A DNA stretch of 28,210 nucleotides from Glomus cerebriforme (lineage: Eukaryota; Glomeromycota; Glomeromycetes; Glomerales; Glomeraceae), in the NCBI GenBank assembly GCA_003550305.1, contig QKYT01001037.1:3044-31253 (forward strand), in the 5' to 3' direction. The notes under the pieces are model-generated. The model was not told the origin of the DNA. It saw nothing but the letters and a program-made list of their open reading frames with translations, and did not search any database. Position 1 is the first letter of the stretch. The number at the start of each line of letters is the position of its first letter. The position numbers and the translations under genes were made by a program. Shown piece after piece: positions 1 to 9,527 of this stretch.

Positions 1-600
1 TTGAAATTAATGTTTTTTTTATATTAAAAACAAAAGAAAATAAAGTATCGAAAACTCATACCATTACGTAAAATGCTAAAAACTTTACGCATATTAAATA
101 AAAATTTACAAAATTTAATATACAAGTAGTTTTGATGTCGCTGAACAATTTTCACTTAATACACAAAGGCGATTGTCTTATGATCAAAGTGCCTAAATTA
201 CGCTCTGAAATAACTGATCGGGTGCAAAAAATTTCAAAAATCTGAATTTAATTATATTACGAATAATGCTAATTGCTTCATATATATTAAATACAAATTC
301 ATAAAAATTGAGATGCAAGTAGTTTCGATCTTCCTGAACAATTTTCACTTAATATACAAAGGCGATTTACTTATAACCAAAGTCCTAAATTACACTTGAA
401 ATTACTAAATAGAAAAAAATAATAAATTTAAAGTTAGTATTACATATAAGTTATCAAATATTAACTGAAATCTAATGAAAATTAGGATACAAGTAGTTTT
501 GTCCCTATTGAACAATTTTCACTTAATATATAAGGACGATATGCTTATATCAAAAATGCTAAAATTACACTTTAAAAAATTTTGCATATATTAAGAATAT
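1..600. repeat. ~185-bp tandem satellite, at least 3 units
   Basis: Three diverged units begin with ATACAAGTAG or ATGCAAGTAG at 120, 313 and 487, giving periods of 193 and 174 bp. All share the core TGAACAATTTTCACTTAATA followed by an AAGGCGAT-like block and a CTAAATTACRCT-like block. The first ~119 bases look like the tail of an earlier unit, so the array probably extends left of the window. There is no coding potential. It may be distantly related to the AT-rich satellite at 13440-13800 and 15600-16070, which has a similar period and a similar CTAAAGTATTAAAATTATGCT segment; that link is inference. Confidence 0.8.
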
Positions 601-1035
601 TATAAATTTTTGATTTTTTAAAGCTTATACAAAATCTGTCTGAATAACCAATATCAGAAGCTTAGAAAAACTTTTTTCTCTCTAAAATTACATATATTTC
701 TATTGTTAAAACTACATTTTCATTCCTACCTTTAAAAGGATCTTGAAAAAAGTAAGTTTTTTAAATAAATAACATGTATATGTNGGAAAAAAATTTTAAT
801 AATAAAAATGAAAAACTAATTTAAAAAGGTGATAGAGCACATGATAATCTATTAAATTACTTTATTTAATATAGCACAGCATATTAAAATTAACAGTTAA
901 TTATAAAATGAAGTAACCTAATTAAGATTACACAAAATTTTCTTAATATAAAAATGATCTACATGTAACATCTTCCCTGATTGTTAATCAAATTAGGAAA
1001 CTCTTTAAAGATTTCTTTAATAATTAGATTAGCTA
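601..1035. other. AT-rich spacer without recognisable feature
   Basis: AT-rich sequence between the left satellite and the decayed hAT transposase. It carries an ambiguous base at 784. I see no coding exon, RNA gene or repeat here. Confidence 0.5.
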
Positions 1036-1039
1036 AACA

Positions 1040-2092
1040 GGTGTCAAAAAAAAAAGTCCTGCCACTCTGGTGCCAATCGTTTTCTGTAAATTATAAAAAA
1101 AAAATTAATATTTTGCAAATTACAATTATTAATTTAAATTATTAAGATTTACTATTAATAATTTAACATATCTTGCAGCTTGATTTGAAGATGCAGAATC
1201 AGTAATTATAGCATTGTATTTGATATTTTGTTTATCTAAATCACTTAAAAAATTTAATGTAAATTCTTTAATTTCCTTTCATTGAATACATTTTCTACTT
1301 ATATCTTCTCCCCCCATACTAAAACTTGTTCATCAGAAGTAATAAAACTGATCCCATAATTTCTTGCTTTTTGACATTTTTCCATCCATCAAAACATATA
1401 GTAACTCCAAGTTCATCTTTTTGTGCAATATCAATTAAAGATTTTTTAATATGTTCTGAAATTTGTATTCAGAATACGACCTGCTAGTACTTTTTGACTA
1501 GGTAATTTCAATTCAGGATTTGCAAAATTAATCATTTTTTGATTTGATTGATTTTTGATTCATCTAAATGATCACCTATTATCTATAGTAGAATTCAATA
1601 CTAAATCTTCCATTGAGTATATTCTTGCTTAGAAAGAGAAGTTAGCCAAGACATATAGTATGTAATTTTTGTTTTTCTTTTTTTATTAGCAGATTCTTCT
1701 TTAGTATTAATTTCAAATTCTGAAATATAAATTTAGATTAGTATAAATAAAATTAACCAAATAAATTATAAATGATTTTTTAAAAAATATATCGTGTGAA
1801 TGTTATAATAAAGAGGAAGCAAAAAAAGAGGAATGGTATGATAAAGAGAAAATGAAAAAGAGAAACGGTGTGATAGAGAGGAAGAGGGAAAAGAAAAATT
1901 TTGTTTATAAGAAAAAGAAGATTCTTCTTTAGTTTGATCTTTCTCTTGAATCTCTTTATATCTCTTAGGAAAAAGTATTCTATTTCTTTCATTTTTGAAA
2001 TACTGTTTTTCAAATTTACTATAAGACTTTAAATGAAAAATTACTAGCTTTTTTGTATTTGTAATTTTGGCTTTGCAATAGTAGTACAAAGC
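1040..2092 (-). pseudogene. Degenerate hAT-superfamily transposase (BED finger / DUF659-like)
   Basis: Minus-strand reading recovers pieces of a hAT-type transposase in shifting frames. An N-terminal piece near 2089-1950 has a C...HLKS-like BED-finger remnant (residues YYCKAKITNTKKLVIFHLKS). Further on come LINFANPELKLPSQKVLAGR near 1530-1470, SLIDIAQKDELGVTICFDGW near 1440-1380, and YNAIITDSASSNQAARY near 1220-1165. The CFDGW and TDSASSNQAA segments are the typical first-acidic and second-acidic neighbourhoods of the hAT/DUF659 catalytic core. Frameshifts and stops break the gene. Between the finger and the core (about 1780-1950) is a purine-rich low-complexity stretch. The C-terminal dimerisation region is not seen. 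It is almost certainly inactive. I did not find its terminal inverted repeats. Confidence 0.7.
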
Positions 2093-2232
2093 AAAATAAT
2101 TAAATTTATTTTAAACTGTAATGTATTTAGTATAGAAATATTTTGGAGGAGGTATTTTTTCTAATAAAAAAAAAGCAGTTAAAGTCAAAGTAAAAAAAAA
2201 ATGAGATTATCATTATTACGCTATAATTTATT

Positions 2233-2325
2233 AATTGGATATGTCCAATTGGATAACTGGACATATGTCCATTTAGAAATTGTCCAAATGTCTAATTCTA
2301 GAAATTGGATATTGTCCAAATCCAA
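2233..2325. repeat. TCCAA/TTGGA-rich palindromic element
   Basis: About 90 bp built from repeated TTGGAnA and TnTCCAA pieces on both strands, including the perfect palindrome GGACATATGTCC at 2259-2270. It is set in otherwise AT-only DNA and directly abuts the 110-bp tandem repeat. It looks like a decayed fold-back or MITE-like element made of a short self-complementary motif, similar in style to the GGAT/ATCC element at 21018-21310. No flanking duplication could be recognised. Confidence 0.5.
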
Positions 2326-2330
2326 CTCTG

Positions 2331-3945
2331 TTCTTAACTGCTTGAACTTTGGAGATGATCAGTAAGAAGATTTTTTTTATTTTATTTTTTTTATTTCTTT
2401 TATTCTTTTTGCTAATTATATTTTTTTTCTTCTAAATTTTATTCTTGACTACTTGGATTTTAGAGATGACTGGTAGAAAGGTTTTATTTTATTTAATTTT
2501 ATTTTTTGCTTCTTTTTGCTAATTATGTTTCTTTTTTACAAGACGGATAGGTTGGACTTGTGGCTACTTTTGGTGGATCCAGAAGCAGATCTAATGCAGA
2601 ATTTCTTTAGAAGTTTAGTACTTTTTGCAGAGTTGATGCATGGGCTTGGCGCAACAAGGAGAGGCTTTTTTTGGCATATAAGTTTGGTAAAAATTACCCT
2701 TTTTATAATTTTAAAATTTTGTTTTTGTTGGTGAAAAGATGGTAGGACATCAAGATTTTCAGCTCGTAAAAACAAATACTGAATAAGTTTTGGATTTTCT
2801 GTATATCTTAAGAAACTATCTGGCTTTTTTAATACTAGATTTTTTCATATATAGAGGAGTAGTTCCTTTGGTGGAAGATGGAGAATACTAGAAAATTTTA
2901 ATCAACAGCTAATCACTCGTTAGTGATTAGTTCTGTTATTGTAACACATTCTCTTAGTTTTTAGTTTCACAGTAGTGATCCTTATTTTTACCTTTTAAGA
3001 TAACATCATTAGTAATTGAATAGAAAATTTAATAAAAAGAATAAAAGATTCAGAGGATATTAAGGATAGTGTCTGGTACGTAATATGGGTAGAATTGGTT
3101 TAGGTATACAGGAATAAGATTGATTTTCTTTTCACAATAGGTATATTAAGGATGAAGATTCTTGGATAAGGCTAGGAGTAATTTAATAAACCTGGGTAAG
3201 AAGTTAGCTTGATTTACTGAATTAAAATAGTCTGGACTGTTAGGAATTGGCTTATTTTGGAATAAAACCTACTAGGACAGTCAGAAGTGAGGGCAAAGTA
3301 CTTGGTGATGACCTTTGAATGAGACAGTATATGTTGGTATTCTTTGTTCTAGAGGTTGATACTAGCATCTGATCTCTATAACTTCTTCAATGTTTCGTGT
3401 TAATTTGAAAACCCATAGTATTAAGAGGAAATTCAGGAAAACTGGACAAAGGGTATTCATATTGAGGAGAGATTCAGAAAGATTGGAAGGATTTATTTTA
3501 GTACTAGCACTGGAATATGGGAAAGAATCAGAGCATATTAATTATCTAAGAAGGATCTTGTTTCAGCTTTCACTCTGAAAACTCATATTATGTAAGTATA
3601 ACGTGTAATAATTTTCCCTTTGGGTGAAGGTTGTATTCATGAATTATAACTCAATGTTTGTATTCAGACTATGTGCACAGAAATACTATAAATAAAGTTT
3701 ATGATTCATCATGTTTTCAAAAAAAAAAAATTATGTTTCTTCTTTTTCTAGATTTCATTCTTAACTGCTTGGACTTTTGAGGTAACTGGTAATGAGGTTT
3801 TTTTTTTAATTTATTTGTTTTTTTTTTTACTTTTTTTCATTTTTTTTTTACTAAATATACTTCTTCTTTTTCTAGATTTTATTCTTAGCTGCCTAGACTT
3901 TTAAGTTAACTGAAAGTTTTTAGCATATAGTATTAGANAAATTTA
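2331..3945. repeat. ~110-125-bp tandem repeat interrupted by a retroposed element
   Basis: Four units start with a TTCTTAACTGCTTGGACTTT-like segment at 2331, 2442, 3758 and 3882, each followed by a GAGATGACTGGTA-like segment, a long T-rich tract and GCTAATTATATTTC. The spacing is 111 bp on the left pair and 124 bp on the right pair. The pairs are split by a 1.2-kb poly(A)-tailed insert (separate entry). Without the insert the array would be continuous, so the array is older than the insertion. Confidence 0.8.
2534..3730 (+). mobile_element. Retroposed poly(A)-tailed element, copy 1 (5'-truncated, non-coding)
   Basis: The insert is bounded by a perfect 13-bp direct repeat AATTATGTTTCTT at 2521-2533 and 3729-3741. 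Its 3' end carries an AATAAA signal near 3690 and an uninterrupted A tract at 3719-3730. Poly(A), target-site duplication of this size and apparent 5' truncation are hallmarks of target-primed reverse transcription by LINE machinery. Only short ORFs exist (longest about 70 residues), and I see no reverse-transcriptase or endonuclease motif, so the element is non-autonomous, a deep remnant, or a retrocopied RNA. The body aligns along its length with the minus-strand copy at 24655-26386, which extends about 300 bp further 5'. Blocks shared by both include GTTAGGAATTGGCTTATTT and TATAAGTTTRGTAAAAAT. Confidence 0.85.
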
Positions 3946-5535
3946 TTTGGCTAAAGTGAAATTTAATAATTAGTTAATTGTTTAATCTTCATATATAAAT
4001 ATATGTAATCTTTCTATCTTATTTTGAGTATAGCTTAAAATGTAACTAATTATAAAGTTTTTAATAGTTATGAAATATCAATGTTTTAAAAAAATACAAA
4101 CAATTTTATTTTAAAACAANTTTATTAATAAGGATTTGTTCAAATTTTACAACAAATTCAGTAATATAAAATAGAAATATTATATTTATTAATAAATTAT
4201 AATTTATACACCAAATTCTTCAATTGAAATACAATTTTATTTATTATATCATATAATTATAATTAACCAATAAAAATACAACTTGATGTATGATTATTAT
4301 TTTTAAAATAAGCTACAATTGTACTTCTAATAGTATTACAGAATATATAAAACTTTATACTTATATCATCCAATTTAGAATAACATTTAGTTTAGGATAA
4401 GAATTGGATTTTGCTTACAATATTCAATTTAGGATAAGAATGAAAAGGTGATTTAGAAAAAAGAATATTGAAAGGAGGGATTTTGGTAGGGATTCCATAA
4501 ATATATCTAATTTTTTTGCATAAAATAAAAGCTTAAATAAAGTTAATATAAAATTAATAATATAAATTATAAAGCTTACTAATATAAAGCTTAAATAAAG
4601 TTTTATTGTAAAATTTTTAAATATTATAAAGTTATATAAAGCTTTATTATTAAATATCTAGCTCCAATATATTATAAACTGTAAAAAAAAAAAAGATAGA
4701 AAAATTTATGATGAGCTGAAATATATAAATCAAGAAGGATTTTGTCATATATCAAAACAAACCAAGAAATGAAAACATAGTATTGAGTTTATCATAAATA
4801 GTAGTAGTGATCAATATATTTTTAATCTTGTGACATTTGAAAATTTTTTTAAAAAAAATATTCATTAAAATCATCTAAATATTTCTTATTATACTTTGAG
4901 GCAACATTATGGTAATTTGATAATTTGTTTTTTATTAAAAGGTGTAATTATTTTACCACATAATCAATACACAAAAAACGCCCATTCTTAATTATTGTTT
5001 TTTATATCAAAAGAGCTACTGACAGTAGGATTACAAATTAAAAGATTGATCGCCATGTAATTTAGGTAGCTGTGGCGCAAACTTTAGTCTGATCAAAAAA
5101 CTAACGAACGATTGGTTAGTCCATTAGTGATATGATTTATGATTTATTAAATAAATTCGAAAGTTGATAAATTTTGGATCAACTAATTTCCATCTTTCGA
5201 CTGTAATAAATTTTAGCAACTCGCATATTATTGAAACATTTACATTTTATTTGAAAGTCAGCCTATAAAAGTTTCTTTATGAGGAGTACCATTAACTATC
5301 GAGGGTTTTGAAACCTTTATAAAGTAAGTATCAATATAATAGCGTCGACCAAGTTAAATATGTGCACGCGAGATCTCGGGTTTATTTATGTTTAATCGTG
5401 AACGGTATCGGTCTGACAAACTTTTTCCTTTAAAATACTTTGTTTTTCACGTAAACTTTTCATTAAAAGTATTTTATAACTTTACGCAAAGTTACTTTAT
5501 ACTGCTTTTGCACACGGATATCTGTATTGTCTACA
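3946..5535. other. Gene-free AT-rich spacer upstream of the DDT gene
   Basis: Very AT-rich DNA with local short repeats: TTTAGGATAAGAATT occurs twice near 4390-4440, and AAAGCTTAAATAAAGTT-like units recur from about 4520 to 4680. Ambiguous bases sit at 3938 (just before this stretch) and 4120. From about 5040 the composition rises, with TGTGGCGCAA at 5071 and a GC-richer segment with CGTCGACC, GTGCACGCGAGATCTCGGG and CGGTATCGGTC at 5340-5420. That segment probably belongs to the promoter or 5' leader of the gene starting at 5536. No coding exon was recognised. Confidence 0.5.
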
Positions 5536-7193
5536 ATGTCTACAACGTCTGTTGAAACTAACACAACCATGGAAAACGAAATGAAAGTCCGTTCTATGAA
5601 AGAAACTTGCTATATTGTTGCTTTCTGTGATAAATTTAAGTCTGTTTTGAAAGGAATTGAATTCTGGCCAGAGGTAAGATCAGTGAATTTCTATGACGTT
5701 CCTTAACTTGAGACCATAAAATATTTAATGTTTTGCTTGTTTAGGAATTAGAACGATCCATAGCAGCTGAGTGTGAGAATGACTTGATCGAGAATTTACA
5801 TTGCACTTTTCTTAATAACTGTTGTCTTAATCGCAGGAAACTAATTGAGTAAATATAATATCCTGTTATATATTTTTCTTTAATTAAATTATTGATATTA
5901 ATCTTTCTTTATATTCATAAAGACGATCACGATGGCAAAAATTGCTCTCAGATACGATTGATCAAAAAATTAAAAAAGGATATCACTTTTATAAAGATTT
6001 CAACCCGCTCCGCAGAGTCAAAAGCTATTATGAACTCAGCGTCGAGGATAAGGTATATTTTATTTTACGACTTATATATGTTGTAAATGATAAATCCGAA
6101 TTTCTCTTTTTTTTTTAGGTATTGATATTGAATAAACTTATTACATGGCAACTCCAAGATAATCCTACAATCCGTAAAATGGTTGAATTTGAATACAGAA
6201 ATGGAAAAAAGAATGAGGAGAATACCCTTGAAGTGAAACCATATGGCGTCGATCGAAGAGGAAGAAAATATTATTATTTTGGTTGTGAGTGAAATAAGTC
6301 ATGAAAATTAATGTTGTTGATTTATTGATTGTATCAATTTTTCTAATACAGGTGGCGCAAGACTTTACCGAGAAACAATCCTAAAGGGTAAAGGTAAAAA
6401 TAAGCAAGCTAAAATAATCTGGGAAGCAATAACGACAACAGTCGAGGACGTAGAAAACTACATCAATAATCCAAAAGAGATCAAGCCATCCGCAAAACTC
6501 GACAAAGATCTCTATAAAAGATTGGTTGAAGAGTTGTTACCTGAAGTTAAAAAAACAATTCAGGTAAATATTGGTTAATAATTTATAATATTACTAATAA
6601 TATGATAAAATTTTCATTTTCTTTCATTTTTGTATTTATAGCTCAAAGAAAAGCGCGATGCACGAAAAGCACGTCAAGAAAAGTTAGCACAACGAGTTGC
6701 ATTACTGCACGCAAACTCTGAGATTGTTGCTAGCCGCACAAGAAGTGGCACACGCCGGGCCACTCGAATTAATTATGCCGAATCTTCGGCATCCTCCGGT
6801 GCCAGCACATCAAGGCGAGGCTCATTGAGCCTCCAAGATGATGTTACGCCCGCAACCAGCCATTACGCTACACGGTCACGGACCGTTCGTGGGGTTGAAA
6901 AAAGGAAATACGAAGAAATCGCACAAGATCATGATTCAGATAACGGAACGAGGTCGTCCAGTTCGACAAAGTCGAGTAAAAAGAGTAAGGCCTCAACAGA
7001 TCTCAGCTCTGTCTCAAACGGGGCTCGAATGAGCAGAACGACGTCCATCGTTTCTGTTGGTTCAGCCGCAACGGCCAACTCTATTTTTTTTCGGGCAGAT
7101 TATGAATCACCTGAATTTAGAGAAGTTTTCGGCTCTGAAGCTGGAACTGACTTATCTGATCCTGGCAGTGATGCTATAGATGAAGACCTTTAA
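5536..7193 (+). CDS. CECR2-like DDT/WHIM-domain chromatin protein (6 exons, 433 aa)
   Basis: Exons 5536-5673, 5745-5848, 5923-6052, 6119-6284, 6352-6563 and 6642-7193. All introns are GT-AG and all phases close. The first in-frame ATG (5536) was taken as the start. Residues ~25-80 (CYIVAFCDKF to NCCLNRRKL) look like a DDT domain. They are followed by VEDKVLILNKLITWQL (~121-136), a WHIM1-like helix, and KPYGVDRRGRKYYYFGCGARLYRE (~164-187), which has the GxDxxGxxYxYF...RLYRE signature of WHIM2/WSD motifs in CECR2- and RSF1-type regulatory subunits of ISWI remodellers. A basic coiled segment lies at ~251-272, then a Ser/Arg-rich tail with an acidic C-terminus. A nuclear role, bridging an ISWI ATPase to nucleosomes, is inferred from the family. 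No bromodomain or PHD finger follows, unlike animal CECR2. The TMBIM gene follows in the same direction. Confidence 0.85.
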
Positions 7194-7655
7194 ATCCACT
7201 CCTTCGATCTTCTTTAAATTTTGTGCGATACTTTTTAAAATTTTATCATTTTTTCCTTATACATTTTAAAAAGATATTTCTTCATATATTTCATTTGTTC
7301 ACGTGTTCACATGTGATTTTGCAAAAAAAAAAAATTAAAAAAAAAATTACAGTATTGAGTGGATATTAATAGTCCAATCATTCGATATACTGTATCGATT
7401 TAACCAACTAGCACTTGGTTTGTTAAGAATTTAAATACGCATCATTCAATTCATAAGATTTATTCCAATAATTATTTTATTTTAATTCTTATTAAAAAAG
7501 CATTTTTTTCGAAATAAATTAATAAACTAAATAAATTTGAATTTTAGATATTTCAAATCCAAAGATAAATCAACTTAAAAGGTTTAAAAAAGTCAACTTT
7601 ATAAATAATCTGATATAAAAATGTCCACATTTAATTTATTTATTTTTAATTGCAG
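7194..7655. other. Intergenic spacer with CACGTG-type palindrome
   Basis: AT-rich spacer between two co-oriented genes. It has an imperfect palindrome TCACGTGTTCACATGTGA at 7299-7316, about 110 bp past the stop of the DDT gene, and A-tracts at 7322-7350. The palindrome could be a bHLH-type site, but its position gives no clear target. No gene was seen. Confidence 0.4.
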
Positions 7656-7664
7656 TATAAATAC
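7656..7664 (+). promoter_or_regulatory. Candidate TATA box of the TMBIM gene
   Basis: TATAAATAC lies 105 bp upstream of the ATG at 7769 and is followed by a mixed-composition leader. This is plausible for a fungal core promoter, but TATA-like strings are frequent in such AT-rich DNA. Confidence 0.35.
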
Positions 7665-7768
7665 GAATTTGAAATTTGTCGCACCTTGCATTCTTGAATT
7701 AATTACATAAGCTACAGCTACATAAGCAATTTATAGACCCAATAACTGAACATCTGACAATTTCAGTC

Positions 7769-8861
7769 ATGTCTTATCAAACATTCCATCCAGATACAGG
7801 AACAACTGTTGTTCCTATCGGTAGACATAGCGAAAATGACCAAACTTTCAGCGTTACAGATAATGAGAGCAGATTATATCCTTTCGGAAAACCAGTATTC
7901 TTATCTGATTTATCAGTACAAATGGGTATCGTTAAAAATATATTCGTTTGTGAACGTACACTTGAACGTCTAAAGTTTTAAAAAATTAGATATCCATTTC
8001 TTTTTATAGTATTCGTCCGTAAAATTTGGGCAATTTTTACTAGCGAACTCTTAGTGGTTGGCATCACGGCAACCTTACTCTATTATAACGACAACGAATG
8101 GCATTCTTTTCTTCGTTAGTAAGATATATATGTTTTTTTAAATTCATTTTAAAATCAATTAACTGTGTTGCTAATAAATCTAATTTAGCGATCGGACTTT
8201 ATGGATTTCATTCGTTGTATCTTTGCTCTTATTAATTGCTTTAACATACAAATCAAACGATGATTTTCAACCACCTTGGTATTTTGTTATATTATATACA
8301 TGTTTAAATGCCTATATTATCGGTGGGCTTGGTGAGTTTTTTTGTATTAATTAATTATAATGCAAGAATTAATAACTAAATTATTTTATCTAATATTAGT
8401 TGCTAGTTTGAAATTGACTTTTGTACTTGATACTTTAATTTTGATGATGATGGCGGGTCTTTCAGTATTTGCATTTACATATCAAACAGCTTATAAGTTC
8501 AGGGCGAAAGAACCTTTGTAATTAAAATATTATTCTCATGTTTTATTTTTATTTTTTTTAAAAAAAATTATTACTAATAAATTATTGTTTTTAATGCAGA
8601 ATTCTTGTCTTGGTTGTGATCATTGTCATCTCTTCGATACTTCATCCTTTGGTGTTTAGTCTTTCTGACTTGATTCCGGCATTTATCCTTGCATTGTTAT
8701 TGAGTCTATACTTTATTTTGGATACCTGGTATTTGATGAGACAAATGAGCAAAGATGAATATTGGGGAGCGAGCATGCAATTATATTTGGATTTAATTGT
8801 TCCATTTAGAACTATCCATCATATGTGTGAGCTTACAGCGGAATACGGGGATGATGATTGA
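7769..8861 (+). CDS. TMBIM / Bax-inhibitor-1 family membrane protein (5 exons, 262 aa)
   Basis: Exons 7769-7925, 8010-8118, 8189-8331, 8400-8517 and 8600-8861; all phases close. After a hydrophilic N-terminus (~1-50) comes FVRKIWAIFTSELLVV, the conserved entry into the first membrane helix of BI-1/LFG proteins. Six clear hydrophobic segments follow (about 62-80, 94-113, 122-140, 145-165, 175-196, 203-224), then the semi-hydrophobic C-terminal segment YLDLIVPFRTIHHMCEL. Asp217 in the helix-6 ILDTW motif and Asp240 in YLDL match the two conserved acidic positions implicated in Ca2+ leak and pH sensing in this family. Length is typical (about 240-350). Members sit in ER or Golgi membranes and modulate Ca2+ and cell death; the exact subfamily (LFG-like) is inferred. 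The exon 1 donor (GTATCG) is the least certain junction. Confidence 0.9.
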
Positions 8862-8958
8862 AGATCTTAATTGGTTTGCTAAGCGGATTATCAATTGTTA
8901 ATTAGATAAAAAGTAATTCTCGTGATCATCGTATTAAATAAGTTTTTATATTTTTTAT

Positions 8959-8964
8959 AATAAA
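8959..8964 (+). terminator. Poly(A) signal AATAAA of the TMBIM gene
   Basis: AATAAA lies about 98 bp after the stop codon at 8861 in a T-rich 3' region. It is a plausible cleavage and polyadenylation signal. Confidence 0.5.
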
Positions 8965-8969
8965 CTTCC

Positions 8970-9527
8970 TACACTTTTATAACTTTTGATTCTTATTATT
9001 TTTATTCTGAATCCTGTGAAAGCATTCAAGTTTGTTTTTCTCAAAAAAAAAAAAAAATGACATCATAGGAAAAAATTTTTCTTAAAAGCCTTCTGCTTCA
9101 TTTTTTTAGTTGGTGTGTTTGGTATTATGTAAAACTAATAAAACAGGATTGGATCTTTTTAACGGAAAAGCAACAAAATACTGGCATTCGTCCAAATCAG
9201 TGTTAGGGTAAAGGGGGATTAGGCCTTAATATGGTACTAAGGAGCTAGAACTAAAATTTTCACCTTATTGCATCATTAAAACTGATAAACTTATAAAATT
9301 GTGGAATTTATTCATTAATGATGACAAATTTGGTTATTATAATAGTTATTATAGTTATAATTTAATATTTTGATTAAAAGTATTCTATCGGAATAACAAA
9401 TGATTTTTTACATATAAAATAATAAGAAAACAAGCAAAACAAAATAAATATAATATTGTCAAACGTGAAAAAAATTATTAATCTCTTCATCACAACTTAC
9501 AAGGATATTAGAAATTAAAAGGAACTA
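8970..9527. other. Convergent intergenic region
   Basis: Spacer between the 3' ends of the plus-strand TMBIM gene and the minus-strand hydrolase gene. It contains an A-tract near 9044-9057. A less AT-rich stretch at 9100-9240 has no ORF or recognised repeat. No gene was seen. Confidence 0.5.

Noticed and set aside
1766..2089. 107-residue minus-strand ORF as a separate gene
   Set aside because: Its N-terminal part reads as the BED-finger remnant of the decayed hAT transposase and the rest is low-complexity Lys/Glu/Phe/Leu coding from a purine-rich tract.
2516..2734. 72-residue plus-strand ORF
   Set aside because: It starts inside the tandem repeat and crosses the insertion boundary of the retroposed element, so the frame is accidental.
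3390..3578. 62-residue plus-strand ORF in the retroposed element
   Set aside because: The frame is not kept in the second copy, which aligns here but with several length changes; no family motif.
7926..7981. Reading through the first TMBIM exon to the stop at 7979-7981 as a 70-residue protein
   Set aside because: The tail after residue 52 is intron; splicing at 7925/8010 yields the conserved FVRKIW entry of the BI-1 family.
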